Shown here: in pieces, positions 43,599 to 52,546 of the stretch
How positions within the stretch are numbered: position 1 is the stretch's first letter
How the letters are laid out: every line of letters starts with the position of its first letter
Source: Saccharothrix sp. HUAS TT1
GTDB lineage: Bacteria; Actinomycetota; Actinomycetes; Mycobacteriales; Pseudonocardiaceae
Assembly (NCBI RefSeq): GCF_040744945.1
Contig: NZ_CP160454.1
Span: 1-64,000, forward strand
Direction: 5' to 3'
Length of the DNA: 64,000 nucleotides
Notes under the pieces: model-generated
Told to the model about the DNA's origin: nothing
The model's database searches: none
The model's input: the letters and a program-made list of their open reading frames with translations, nothing else
Position numbers and translations under genes: made by a program

Positions 43599-44251
43599 AC
43601 TACGACGACACCGACGCCTACAACACCACCCCCGAACCCGTCGACGACGGCACGCAGGCCATCGCCGACGAGCCGCCGGGCGCCGGTGACGACTGGCAGA
43701 CCAAGTACAAGGAGCTGGAAACCAAGTTCAACAACCTCAGCACCGGCCTCACGAACCGGCTCAACACCCTCAACACCACCGTCGCGAACAACAAGACCGA
43801 ACTGACCACGAAGATCGGCACGGTCGAGGGCACCGCGAACTCGGCCAAAACCCAGGCCGACAACAACAAATCCAGCATCGACGCCTTCCAGGGCAGCCTC
43901 GACACCCTCACCCACCAGGTCGGCGACGCCGTCGCGGCCACCACCCTGGTCGTGCAGCGCTTGGACAACGTCGAGTCGTGGCAGAGCGCCATCAACACCG
44001 GCCTGGTCAAGGGCGTGCAGCAGGCCAAGGACTTCGCCCGCGAAGTCGGCACCTCCGCCCGCACCTACACCGACCAGACCGCCGCCGCGCTGCGCAACCA
44101 GGCCAAGCAGGACAAGGACGAACTCGGCACCGCGATCGGCAACCTCACCGAGTCCCACGAGGAGCTGGAGACCGCCTACCGCGGCCACGCCCACACCGTC
44201 GCGGTCACGGGCGAGTTCACCACCGGCCGCCCCGACGAGGAGCGCCGGTGA
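43595..44251 (+). CDS. coiled-coil fibre-like protein
   Basis: 218 residues. From residue 33 to 195 it is almost pure heptad coiled coil: ELETKFNNLSTGLTNRLNTL, TTVANNKTELTTKIGTVEGT, then TLVVQRLDNVESWQSAINTG. The sequence is unusually rich in Asn, Thr, Lys and Asp compared with neighbours. Such proteins trimerise in tail fibres or form phage whisker-like rods. The acidic N-terminus and the C-terminal HAHTVAVTGEFTTG end are similar to fibre tips. Assignment as fibre is by composition and position. Confidence 0.6.
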   Translation: MNYDDTDAYNTTPEPVDDGTQAIADEPPGAGDDWQTKYKELETKFNNLSTGLTNRLNTLNTTVANNKTELTTKIGTVEGTANSAKTQADNNKSSIDAFQGSLDTLTHQVGDAVAATTLVVQRLDNVESWQSAINTGLVKGVQQAKDFAREVGTSARTYTDQTAAALRNQAKQDKDELGTAIGNLTESHEELETAYRGHAHTVAVTGEFTTGRPDEERR

Positions 44252-45006
44252 CCACCCAAACCCCTCCCGGCGTGGAGGCCGCCGTCCAGCGCTACGCCCC
44301 CCAGCCCGGCGGCTACCCGCTCGCCGTGCGCCTGGCCGCGCACAGCCCGGTCCTGGACTGGTACGCCGAGCTCATCGCGCCCGCCGGGGCGACCGTCACC
44401 GCCGGACCGCGTACCACCATCGAGCCTCGGCCGCTGTCCACCCGCCTGCGGCCGTCCACCCCGACGATCACCCCCGCCGGCGGCGTCGGCTACGCCGTCG
44501 TGTTCGCCGCGATCGGCGGCACCCAACTCGCCCCCACCCACCTGCGGGTGTGGGCGAAGACCGACCAGGGCAGCGGATACGCGCCGATCACCGGCGTATT
44601 CACCACCGGCCGCCGGGGCGCGCTCGTGCCCGCCCGCGAAGCCACCTGGCCCGGGTCGACGCGCATCGTCACCGACCCGCACGCCTGGGACTGCGACGAC
44701 TTCGGCTTCGGGTTCGGCGGAGGAGGAGGCGGTGGAGGCGGAGGCCAGGTGGAGCTGCTGGTCGAGGTCGACGACCGCGGCCAACTGCGCCGCCTGGTGC
44801 ACAAGACGGACGCGGGCGGCGGCGGAGGAGCGGGAGGCGGCGGAGGCATGGGCGCCGCCGCCGAGCAGTACGCCGCCGCCGGCGAGCAGGAACAGCAGCA
44901 CGGCCAGGACCACAACAGCCACGGCGGCGGCAACCCGCTGACCGCCCTCACCGACAGCGTCACCCGACTCACGCAGCGCGTGGAGAACCTGGAGAACCGC
45001 CGATGA
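44248..45006 (+). CDS. Gly-rich virion protein
   Basis: 252 residues. Residues 15-160 form a beta-rich domain (YPLAVRLAAHSPVLDWYAEL, GYAVVFAAIGGTQLAPTHLRV). Two glycine runs (one of ten residues near 165 and a second near 190) flank a short strand QVELLVEVDDRGQLRRLVHKT. The C-terminus ends in a coiled coil (LTDSVTRLTQRVENLENRR). The flexible hinges and terminal coil suggest a fibre linker. Overlaps both neighbours. Confidence 0.5.
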   Translation: MTTQTPPGVEAAVQRYAPQPGGYPLAVRLAAHSPVLDWYAELIAPAGATVTAGPRTTIEPRPLSTRLRPSTPTITPAGGVGYAVVFAAIGGTQLAPTHLRVWAKTDQGSGYAPITGVFTTGRRGALVPAREATWPGSTRIVTDPHAWDCDDFGFGFGGGGGGGGGGQVELLVEVDDRGQLRRLVHKTDAGGGGGAGGGGGMGAAAEQYAAAGEQEQQHGQDHNSHGGGNPLTALTDSVTRLTQRVENLENRR

Positions 45007-45512
45007 ACACCCCACCCGTGAACTGGGACGCCGCCGCCACCGCAGACACCCCCGACCCGACCCCGCAGCACGCCGCGCACGCCCCCGTCCCGAGGACGAA
45101 TCTGCCCGAGCTGCCCGAGATCATCGGCCGGCTGCCGATCAAGCCCGGCACCGGCGTCGCGGTCCTCCAGCTCCCTCAGCCGGTCAAGGGCGTTAGCTGC
45201 GCCGCGGTGTTCGCCAACAGCAGCATCCTGTCCGACTGCGACCGGCCCGCGCCGAGCCTGTGCAACCGGCCCGCGGTCAAGTACGCCCGCCCGCTCAACG
45301 ACCGCGAGATCGAGGTCGTGTTCTGGGACGGCGACGAGAAGATCACCGGCCCCGGCTGGAAGGACAACCCCTACCCGGGCGGGCAGCTCGAAACCCGGGT
45401 CGTGCCGATCGGCGTGCCGTTCGTCGAGGTCAAGCTCGTCGTCGGCCGCACCATCCAGTGCGGCTGCGACCCGGAGCGGTGGGCCGGCGACGACTACCCC
45501 GTCGGAGGCTGA
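45003..45512 (+). CDS. hypothetical virion-region protein
   Basis: 169 residues, ATG overlapping the previous stop. After a 45-residue disordered start comes a beta-type domain with several cysteines (VSCAAVFANSSIL, SDCDRP, SLCNRP, IQCGCDP) and FWDGDEKITGPGW. The pattern is not one I recognise. It lies between fibre-like genes and the FN3 protein, so it is probably a minor structural component. Confidence 0.45.
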   Translation: MNTPPVNWDAAATADTPDPTPQHAAHAPVPRTNLPELPEIIGRLPIKPGTGVAVLQLPQPVKGVSCAAVFANSSILSDCDRPAPSLCNRPAVKYARPLNDREIEVVFWDGDEKITGPGWKDNPYPGGQLETRVVPIGVPFVEVKLVVGRTIQCGCDPERWAGDDYPVGG

Positions 45513-45515
45513 GCC

Positions 45516-47234
45516 GTGGTCAACACCAGCATCCCGCGCCCCCGCGACGTGCAGTGCCACCACCACGCGGCATGGGCCTACCTCACCGTCCCGCCCAAAC
45601 GCGGCCACGGCCAGCAGGTGCAGTACAAGCCGCCCGGCGGCCCCGACTGGGAGATCCCCGGACAGCAGGGCCAGCAGTGGCTCGTGCCGATGCACCAGAC
45701 CGGCGAGACCCAGTGGCGCGCCCGCTACACCCGCGGCTCCGACAGCGGCTCCTGGACCACCGGCCGGGTGTGGATGCCCGACGGGTTCACCGAGGACGGC
45801 ACCGCCCCGCCCACCCGGCCCCGCCCGCCGCACACCCTGCTCAACCAGTGGGACGGCACCTACGAGGTCGGCCTGAGCTGGACGCAGGACGACGAGGCCC
45901 GCTCCTGGCGGGTCGTCGCCACCACCCCCGACGGGCACATCGACGTGGACACCGTCGTCGACGAGCCGAGCTTCGCCGTCGGCGACGTGCCGTTCGAGCA
46001 GGCGCTGACCGTCGAGATCCGCGCGGTGATCGGCGCCGCCGAATCCGACCCGCTCACCGCCGTGCTTCCCGCCGCCACCGGCCGGCCGGCCACCCCGACC
46101 GACCTGCGGGTCACGCCGGGGGAGACGACGTTTGACCTGGACTGGGTTCAGCCCGACGACGACACCCAGCACTGGCAGGTGATGTGGATCGAGTCCGACC
46201 TTGCCCGCCGCGACCCGCGCGCCGACCCCAGCGGCACCGAGCAGGTGTTCGGGCAGCCCACCCACACCATCACCGGTCTGAAACCGGGCACCAGCTACAA
46301 CCTCATGGTCGTCGCCCGCTGGCGATGGTCGTCCTACTCGGAGAAAGGCGCCCAGGACACCGTCTCCACCCACGGCGGCGGGCCGCGCGTGCCGCGCCCC
46401 CGGGTCGGGGAGGTCACCGCCACCAGCGTCGAGCTGTGGTGGAACGAGGACACCGGCGCGACCGGCTGGGCGGTGCGCCGCAAGCCCGGCCACTCCCGGC
46501 ACAAGCCCACCGGCGAACCCCGCTGGCTCGCCGACGACCTCGCCCCCGGCACCACCTACGAGTTCGGCGTCATCGCCGTCAACGACGACACCGGCCAGGA
46601 GTCCGACGAAGCGGTCCTGCCGGTCACCACCCTCGACGACCGGCCGCAGCCCGCGCCCGAGCCGCCGACCGGGCTGTTCTTCCACTGCATCGCCGACACC
46701 ACCGCCAAGGCCGAGTGGGACCAGCACCCCGACGTCGACGCGTGGGAGGTGTGGGTCGACGACGACCGCGAGGAAGGCGCGATCTCCACCGTCACTCCGC
46801 TGGTGAACCTGCGGCGGCTTCTGCCCGACACCACCTACACCGTCCACGTGGTCGCCGTCGTCGGCGAACCCGGCACCCCCGACTACCGGGAGTCCGAACC
46901 CGCCTCCGGCTCGTTCACCACGCTGGACACGGTGCTGCCGCCGGACGAGGACCCCGCCGGCGACCTCCCCGCACCGGACCACCTCACCGTCGCGGCCGTC
47001 TCCGACACCGAACTGGTCGCCACCTGGACGGAGGTCCGGCCACAGCCAGCCGCCGACACCCAGTTCTACGTCGTCTCCGTCGACGGCGTGCGCTGGGAAC
47101 GGGTCAACGCGCCCGTCGCCCGGTTCACCGACCTGGTGCCCGGCACCCACACCGTCCACGTCTACGGCGTGATCGACAGCAAGGTGACCGGCATCGCCCG
47201 CAAGGCCAGCAGCCCCAAGGAGGCGAGGGCATGA
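45516..47234 (+). CDS. multi-FN3 virion protein
   Basis: 572 residues made of about five fibronectin type III repeats. Examples are FDLDWVQPDDDTQHWQVMW ending in HTITGLKPGTSYNLMVVA, and VELWWNEDTGATGWAVRR ending in WLADDLAPGTTYEFGVIAVN. Two more near residues 385-470 and 485-560 end in LRRLLPDTTYTVHVVAVVG and FTDLVPGTHTVHVYGV. FN3 arrays are typical spacers of bacterial chitinases and of phage tail proteins. Directly upstream of and coupled to the LPMO gene. Confidence 0.7.
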   Translation: MVNTSIPRPRDVQCHHHAAWAYLTVPPKRGHGQQVQYKPPGGPDWEIPGQQGQQWLVPMHQTGETQWRARYTRGSDSGSWTTGRVWMPDGFTEDGTAPPTRPRPPHTLLNQWDGTYEVGLSWTQDDEARSWRVVATTPDGHIDVDTVVDEPSFAVGDVPFEQALTVEIRAVIGAAESDPLTAVLPAATGRPATPTDLRVTPGETTFDLDWVQPDDDTQHWQVMWIESDLARRDPRADPSGTEQVFGQPTHTITGLKPGTSYNLMVVARWRWSSYSEKGAQDTVSTHGGGPRVPRPRVGEVTATSVELWWNEDTGATGWAVRRKPGHSRHKPTGEPRWLADDLAPGTTYEFGVIAVNDDTGQESDEAVLPVTTLDDRPQPAPEPPTGLFFHCIADTTAKAEWDQHPDVDAWEVWVDDDREEGAISTVTPLVNLRRLLPDTTYTVHVVAVVGEPGTPDYRESEPASGSFTTLDTVLPPDEDPAGDLPAPDHLTVAAVSDTELVATWTEVRPQPAADTQFYVVSVDGVRWERVNAPVARFTDLVPGTHTVHVYGVIDSKVTGIARKASSPKEARA

Positions 47235-47893
47235 TCGCCGTCGAAGCGACCCGCAAACCCGTGCTGGAGCACGCCATCCCGCCCGGCTCGGTCAAGCACG
47301 GCTACACCACCAAGCCGGTCAGCCGCGCCTACTGGTGCGCGCTGAACAAGCCGACCGCCGGGTGCGGCGCGATCGGCAACGAACCGCAGTCCGTCGAGGG
47401 ACCGAAGGGCTTCCCCGCCGCCGGCCCGCCCGACGGGCAGCTCGCCTCCGGCGGCCTGTCCCGGTTCGGCGTGCTGGACGGCCCGACCGCGCCGGGCGGC
47501 AAGCCGTGGCCCGCGACCGCCGTCACCCCGGGGGCGCCGCTGCGCGTGCGGTGGTGGCTGACCGCGCCGCACCGCACCGCCCGCTGGCACTACTGGATCA
47601 CCCGGCAGGGCTGGAACCCCGGCGACGGCCTCACCCGCGACGCCCTGGAACTCGTCGCCAACGTCGAGTGGACCTGCCCCGACAACGCCAACTGGAAGTG
47701 CTACGTCCCGGTCAAGGACACCCACCACTTCCTGTACCTGCCGCGCGACCGCACCGGCCGGCACGTCCTGCTCGCGATCTGGGACGTCGCCGACACCGGC
47801 AACGCCTTCTACCAGGCCGCCGACCTCGACTTCGCCGCCGACTCGCAGCGGGCGGGCGACTTCGAAGGCGACGACGACGAGGTGACCGTCTGA
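47231..47893 (+). CDS. AA10 lytic polysaccharide monooxygenase (chitin-active type) in the virion operon
   Basis: 220 residues aligning along most of its length with CBP21-like AA10 LPMOs. Features are H23-G-Y with SRAYWCALNK, CGAIGNEPQSVEGPKGFP, PPDGQLASGG, WWLTAPHRTARWHYWITRQ with the second copper ligand H114, HHFLYLPRDRTGRHVLLAIW, and VADTGNAFYQAADL with the axial-site Phe193. These copper enzymes cleave crystalline chitin oxidatively using the amino-terminal histidine. Here H23 is preceded by 22 residues without a signal peptide, so the histidine brace needs cleavage after Lys22. It overlaps the FN3 gene and the GH18 gene, implying joint production. Confidence 0.85.
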   Translation: MIAVEATRKPVLEHAIPPGSVKHGYTTKPVSRAYWCALNKPTAGCGAIGNEPQSVEGPKGFPAAGPPDGQLASGGLSRFGVLDGPTAPGGKPWPATAVTPGAPLRVRWWLTAPHRTARWHYWITRQGWNPGDGLTRDALELVANVEWTCPDNANWKCYVPVKDTHHFLYLPRDRTGRHVLLAIWDVADTGNAFYQAADLDFAADSQRAGDFEGDDDEVTV

Positions 47894-50199
47894 TGATCGA
47901 ACTCACCGTCGAATGGGACGGCACCCCCACCCCGTGGTGGGGCACCGCGAAGTTCACCCTCACCAACAACACCTCCGCCACGCTCGACGACCCGCTGATC
48001 GAGTTCACCGTCCAGACGCGGCAGCAGCTCGCCAAGGACCGCGGCCTGGACTACCAGCGGCCCGACGGTTCCAACCACGTCAAGGCCCGCCTGGAGCAGT
48101 GGCTTCCCCACAAAGTCGAGGCCGGGCACAGCGTCGAGTTCACCGTGGGCATCGGGCCCGCCGACCAGCAACCCGGCATCGGATCGCTGCCCGGCGACCT
48201 GAAGGTCAACGGGCAAGGCGTCGACTCGCGCGGCGGACCCGACGCCCCGACCGGGCTGCGGGTGGTCCGCACCGGCCGCGACAGCATCGTCATCGCCTGG
48301 GACGCAGTCACCACCTACCCGCCCGGCGTGCGCGACTACTGGGTCTCCTACAGCCGCGAAGGCGGCGAACCGCAGGGCGGTTGGACCGGCGGACGCACCG
48401 ACCTCACCGCGTCCGGCCTGTTCTCCGACACCGACTACCGGTTCACCGTGTGGGCGATGGGCAGCGACGACCGCACCGGCAGGATCGCCGCGATCACCGC
48501 CCGCACCCTCGGCAACGAGCGGCCCCCGCCGCCGCCCGCCGGGTTCCCGCGCAACGCCCCGTTCGTCGACGCCGCCGCCTGGCCCACCCCACGCCTCGGC
48601 AAGATCGTCACCGGCGCCGACGTCAACGGCCTGTTCCTCGGCTTCCTCGCACCCCGCCAGGTCGATGGCCGCACCCGCGCCACCTGGGCCGGCCTCGGCT
48701 CCACCTGGGACAAGTACGAGCCCATCCCCGACAGCGAGTGCCGGCCCGGCCCCAACGACGGCCGCACCCACTCGTCGGTGGCCGCCGAGTCCGGCTACCT
48801 GAAGTGGCTGATCCAGCCCCTCCAGCAGCGTGGGACGAAGTTCGTCATCTCCGTCGGCGGGGCCTCGGCGCACCCGATCGAGGAGGCCGACGACCTCACC
48901 GCCGCCGACGCCGCGCAGGAGTACCTGGCGGTGCTCGACAACTACGGCACCAACCTGATCGACTTCGACGTGGAGGGCTCGGCGCTGGGCACCGACGCCT
49001 ACCGCCGCAAGCACGCCGACGTGCTCGCCGAGATCCGCAGGCTGCGGCCCGAGGTGCGCATCAGCCACACCCTGCCCGTCGACCGCGACGGCTGGAACCC
49101 CTCCACCATCGCCCTGATGACCGTCCTCGCCGGCTCCGACTACAAGCCCGACCTGCTGATGGGCATGTTGATGGAAATGCGCGGCAGCGAGGACTACTGG
49201 CAGATCACGCGCATGTCCGCCGAGGCGATGGTCGAACAGACCGCCGCCACCTTCGGCTGGACGACCGCGCAGGCGTGGTCCCGGTTCGGGGCCTGCCCGA
49301 TGTACGGGCAGAACTGGAACAAGCGCGTGTTCACCGTCGAGCACATGCGCTCCCTGGTCGCCTTCGCCCAGGAGAAGAACATCGCAGTCGTCTCCGGCTG
49401 GGACGCCACCCGCGACTACAACCAGGTCAACCCCGACCGTGCCTGCGAAGACACCCCGGACTGCCCGCCCCAGCCGGGCGAGGGCTCGCTGAACACCTGC
49501 ACCCGCACCCCGCAGGACCACCTCCAGTTCAGCAGGCTCGCCGCGAGCTACAACGGCCCCCGCGCCCCGCGGACCGGTGCGGCGGACGACGAGCAGGCTG
49601 CGCCGATCGGGCCCGACGCGGAAAGCGGACCGGCCGCGGAGAGCGGGGCGCACCCGGCCGACCCGGGCGGGCCGCCCGCGCCCCACGGGCTGCTCGTGGT
49701 GCCGCTCGGCCTCGGCCCGGTGCCCCACCGCGACGGCTACCTGGCCCGCGTCTCCTGGAACCCGGTCGCCTACTCCGGCGGGATGCGCGACTACTGGGTG
49801 GCCTACCGCGACGGCAAGTCGCCGCTGCGCGTCGGCGCCTGGAGCGGCGGCCGGACCGAGCTCGTCGTCAAGCGTCTCCTGCCCGGCCCGTACCGGTTCT
49901 ACGTGCAGGCGGTCGGCAACGACGGCAAGTGGGGCGCGGAAGCCAGCTACGACCTCACGATCGTCGGCAAGTTCCCCGACGAGGACGCCGACGCCGGCAC
50001 GCCCCTGCCCGTCGCTCCGGTGCACGACGACGGCCGCGACCCGGCCGGCCTCGGCCCGCACGACCCGCAGGCGGGCGATCTGCCCTCCGAGACCGCCTCG
50101 GCCGGGGCCGGGGACGCGGCCTTGCCACTGCCCACGCCGGGCTGCGACGACGTGACGGTCACCGTCAACGTCACCGTCGACGGGAAGTCGTGCCGATGA
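47893..50199 (+). CDS. GH18 chitinase with CBM2-like and FN3 modules
   Basis: 768 residues. Residues 1-110 are a CBM2-like sandwich (AKFTLTNNTSATLDDPLIEF), and 115-205 an FN3 domain. Residues 220-540 are the GH18 barrel, with the FVISVGGASAHP strand, then LIDFDVEGSAL giving D357, D359 and the acid E361. The first Asp of the canonical DxxDxDxE is Asn. MGMLMEM and IAVVSGWDATRDYN follow. Residues 580-670 form a second FN3. The C-terminus ends in VTVTVNVTVDGKSC, a beta tag shared by neighbours. No signal peptide: export would be by lysis or on the virion. Confidence 0.8.
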   Translation: MIELTVEWDGTPTPWWGTAKFTLTNNTSATLDDPLIEFTVQTRQQLAKDRGLDYQRPDGSNHVKARLEQWLPHKVEAGHSVEFTVGIGPADQQPGIGSLPGDLKVNGQGVDSRGGPDAPTGLRVVRTGRDSIVIAWDAVTTYPPGVRDYWVSYSREGGEPQGGWTGGRTDLTASGLFSDTDYRFTVWAMGSDDRTGRIAAITARTLGNERPPPPPAGFPRNAPFVDAAAWPTPRLGKIVTGADVNGLFLGFLAPRQVDGRTRATWAGLGSTWDKYEPIPDSECRPGPNDGRTHSSVAAESGYLKWLIQPLQQRGTKFVISVGGASAHPIEEADDLTAADAAQEYLAVLDNYGTNLIDFDVEGSALGTDAYRRKHADVLAEIRRLRPEVRISHTLPVDRDGWNPSTIALMTVLAGSDYKPDLLMGMLMEMRGSEDYWQITRMSAEAMVEQTAATFGWTTAQAWSRFGACPMYGQNWNKRVFTVEHMRSLVAFAQEKNIAVVSGWDATRDYNQVNPDRACEDTPDCPPQPGEGSLNTCTRTPQDHLQFSRLAASYNGPRAPRTGAADDEQAAPIGPDAESGPAAESGAHPADPGGPPAPHGLLVVPLGLGPVPHRDGYLARVSWNPVAYSGGMRDYWVAYRDGKSPLRVGAWSGGRTELVVKRLLPGPYRFYVQAVGNDGKWGAEASYDLTIVGKFPDEDADAGTPLPVAPVHDDGRDPAGLGPHDPQAGDLPSETASAGAGDAALPLPTPGCDDVTVTVNVTVDGKSCR

Positions 50200-50732
50200 A
50201 CGCCATCGTCACGGTCAACGTCAACGTCGACCACCGCGGCCCGCAACCCCACGACCCGGACCGGAAGAAAGGCGCCCGTTTCTGGCCTCCCGGCGACCCG
50301 TTCCGCTGCAAAGGCACCTACACCCGCTACAACCAGAAGACGAACACCTCCCGGGCGTATTTCAGCCCATGCATCTACTCGTTCACAGACAAGGGCCTCT
50401 ACTGGGGTCGGGCCAAGCTGAAGATCAGCGCCGCCTACCACCACTCGTGGAGCGGCTGGAAAACAGATCCGCAGGTCGGGTTCACCAACGCCATCCTGTA
50501 CGCGGTGCGGCAGAACGGCGACACGCTGGAGACCCTGGCCAAGAGCCCGGTCGCCGCGTCCGACGGCGAGGGCGACACGATCATCCTCGACATCCCGCCG
50601 TTCTCCGTCGCCGAGAAACCGGACAAGGTGCTGGTGTGGTGCGGAAAACACAGCGGCCACTTCGACCGCGAAGGACCGTCCAATTACGCGCCGGTGTACT
50701 TCGGCGAGTACTACGACTACCCATTCCACTGA
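50196..50732 (+). CDS. hypothetical protein with N-terminal beta tag and lower GC
   Basis: 178 residues. It begins MNAIVTVNVNVDHRG, nearly the same alternating-Val strand that ends the chitinase. The rest is aromatic-rich (HHSWSGWKTDPQVGFTNAIL, YFGEYYDYPFH) and beta-type, like a lectin or decoration domain. Codon use is less GC-biased than in neighbours (several AAA, TAT, ACA codons), suggesting recent acquisition. Overlaps the chitinase stop. Function unknown. Confidence 0.5.
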   Translation: MNAIVTVNVNVDHRGPQPHDPDRKKGARFWPPGDPFRCKGTYTRYNQKTNTSRAYFSPCIYSFTDKGLYWGRAKLKISAAYHHSWSGWKTDPQVGFTNAILYAVRQNGDTLETLAKSPVAASDGEGDTIILDIPPFSVAEKPDKVLVWCGKHSGHFDREGPSNYAPVYFGEYYDYPFH

Positions 50733-50747
50733 AAGCGGGGAAACGAC

Positions 50748-51566
50748 GTGAAATCCGTCCGGCCCTCGCACCTGGCGTGGGTGCGCTGGTACACCGAGAA
50801 CCGGCCCGAGTGGGGCTGGCGGTCGTTGACCTTCCCCATCACCGTGCACGACGGCCCGTGGGCGCGCTGCTACTACCACGCGTTCTCGTTCTGGTTCGCC
50901 GGACCGGCCGCCGGCGACCGCGAACGGCAGGGCTACACCGGGCTGCTGGCGTGGGACGGCGTCCAGTACGCCAAGTTCTCCGCCTTCGGCGACGGCGTCG
51001 AGCCGATCGACACCGCACACTGCTGGAACAGCGCGGACGGCGGCTCGGGGTGCAGCTGCGAGGTCGAGCTGCCGCACGTGCCCGGCCGCGAGTACCTGTA
51101 CACCGTCGAGAACGACTCGCTCGCCGGCCTGCACGGCGGCGACGAGCGGATCTGGCACGGCTGGTGCACCGACCCGGTCACCGGCCGCGAGGACCGCATC
51201 GGCACCTGGCGGGTACCGGAGGGCTTCGGCGGCCTGGACAGCGAGTGGACCGCCTTCCACGAGGCGTACACCCACCTGCCCGACTGCTCGGCGCTGCCCT
51301 ACACCCGCGTCACCTTCGGTGAGCCCTACAGCGTCCCCGACCACGCCCAGGGCCGGCTGGGGGACGCCTACGAGTCGCCGATGTCGCGCTGCCAGGGCGC
51401 GTGCGGCTTCGACTGGTGGCGCGAACCCGCCGAACACGGCGGCGTCACCGTCGAGACCGGCTTCCGCGACCGCCACCGGCCCCTGCCGCGCGCAGGCGGC
51501 GTGGACGTGCAGGTCGACGTGCGGGTCACCGACCCGCCCCGAACCCCGCCCGGCCGCACCGGCTGA
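50748..51566 (+). CDS. DUF3472-like protein, copy 1
   Basis: 272 residues from GTG. SLTFPITVHDGPWARCYYHAFSFWFAG, seen in part, then GYTGLLAWDGVQYAKFSAFGDG resembles DUF3472, a beta-sandwich family found with secreted carbohydrate-active proteins (G-Y-x-G-x-Q and F-S-x-W/F-D/G-x-G motifs). Several cysteines may form disulfides. The C-terminus carries VDVQVDVRVTDPP, another alternating-Val tag. Paralogue of the next gene, sharing ITVHD/E, the GYTGL turn, H-R/W-x-GW-x-T-D and LPYxRVTxGxPYS. Likely a surface-binding virion component. Confidence 0.55.
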   Translation: MKSVRPSHLAWVRWYTENRPEWGWRSLTFPITVHDGPWARCYYHAFSFWFAGPAAGDRERQGYTGLLAWDGVQYAKFSAFGDGVEPIDTAHCWNSADGGSGCSCEVELPHVPGREYLYTVENDSLAGLHGGDERIWHGWCTDPVTGREDRIGTWRVPEGFGGLDSEWTAFHEAYTHLPDCSALPYTRVTFGEPYSVPDHAQGRLGDAYESPMSRCQGACGFDWWREPAEHGGVTVETGFRDRHRPLPRAGGVDVQVDVRVTDPPRTPPGRTG

Positions 51567-51646
51567 CCCCCGGCCGGGCGGCGCGGACACCCCGCGCCGC
51601 CCGGCACACCACCCCGACCGACCGACCGACACGTGGAGGACCCCCG

Positions 51647-52546
51647 ATGGTCACCCCGAGCCACGTCGCCCGCCTGCGCTGGAATTTCGCCAACGTCGGC
51701 AACGCCCCCGGCGGCGGCTTCCGCGACCTCACCTTCCCGATCACCGTGCACGAGATGGACCCGCTCGACCGCGGCTGGTACTTCGCCATGCAGTGGCGCT
51801 GGTCCAACGCCAGCGCCTATCCGATGGCCTACACCGGGCTCCAGCCGCGCGCCGACGGCACCTGCTTCACCCCGTTCAGCCTGTTCGGCAAGGGCGGCGA
51901 AGTCGTCGACACCGAACGCTGCAAGGGCGGCGCGGACTTCGGCGACGGCATCACCTGCAACAACGTCCCCGGCATCCGGGACTTCCGGCTCGGCCGCCGC
52001 TACCTGCTCACCGTCGACCAGGACGCCGACGACGAACGGCTGCACCGCGGCTGGGTCACCGACGAGACCACCGGCCTGTCCGCCGCCACCGGCGCGTGGC
52101 GCATCCCCGCCGGCCACGGCGGCGTGACCGGCTACCACGTCGGGTTCCTGGAGTACTACCGCGCGCTGGCCTCGTGCGAGCAGCTGCCCTACGCCCGCGT
52201 CACCTACGGTCGCCCCTACTCCACCAGCGGCGCCAAGACCGGCCAGCTCGAAGACCCCGCCGAGCGCGCCGACAAACCCTGCGCCGGGAAGTCCGGGTTC
52301 CGGTGGGTCCGCAACCCCGACGGCAGCGTCACCGTCGAGGTCGGCCACCGCCGCCGCACCCGGCCGACCCCGCCGCCCGCCCCGCGCCCGCGCGTCGAGG
52401 TGGCCGTGAACGTCACCGTCGGCGGCCTCCCACGGCCCCCGCTGCGCGCGCAACCCGCCGGGCACGACCCGGGCGGCGGCTCGCCCGATCCGGCCGCCGA
52501 GCTCGTCGACCCGCCCCCGACCTCACGGAGGACGACCACCCCATGA
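51647..52546 (+). CDS. DUF3472-like protein, copy 2
   Basis: 299 residues, ATG behind GTGGAGGA. Domain as in the preceding paralogue: LTFPITVHEMD, YFAMQWRWSNASAYPMAYTG, FTPFSLFGKGGEVVD, LLTVDQDADDERLHRGWVTD and LPYARVTYGRPYS. The C-terminal third is Pro/Arg-rich with the tag VEVAVNVTVGGLP. Divergence from copy 1 is large, so the duplication is old. Overlap with the holin-like gene places it in the late transcript. Confidence 0.55.
   Translation: MVTPSHVARLRWNFANVGNAPGGGFRDLTFPITVHEMDPLDRGWYFAMQWRWSNASAYPMAYTGLQPRADGTCFTPFSLFGKGGEVVDTERCKGGADFGDGITCNNVPGIRDFRLGRRYLLTVDQDADDERLHRGWVTDETTGLSAATGAWRIPAGHGGVTGYHVGFLEYYRALASCEQLPYARVTYGRPYSTSGAKTGQLEDPAERADKPCAGKSGFRWVRNPDGSVTVEVGHRRRTRPTPPPAPRPRVEVAVNVTVGGLPRPPLRAQPAGHDPGGGSPDPAAELVDPPPTSRRTTTP

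Noticed and set aside
47231..47893. LPMO gene as a misassembled host chromosomal gene
   Set aside because: It overlaps both neighbours by stop-start junctions and lacks the signal peptide that host LPMOs have, so it belongs to this operon.
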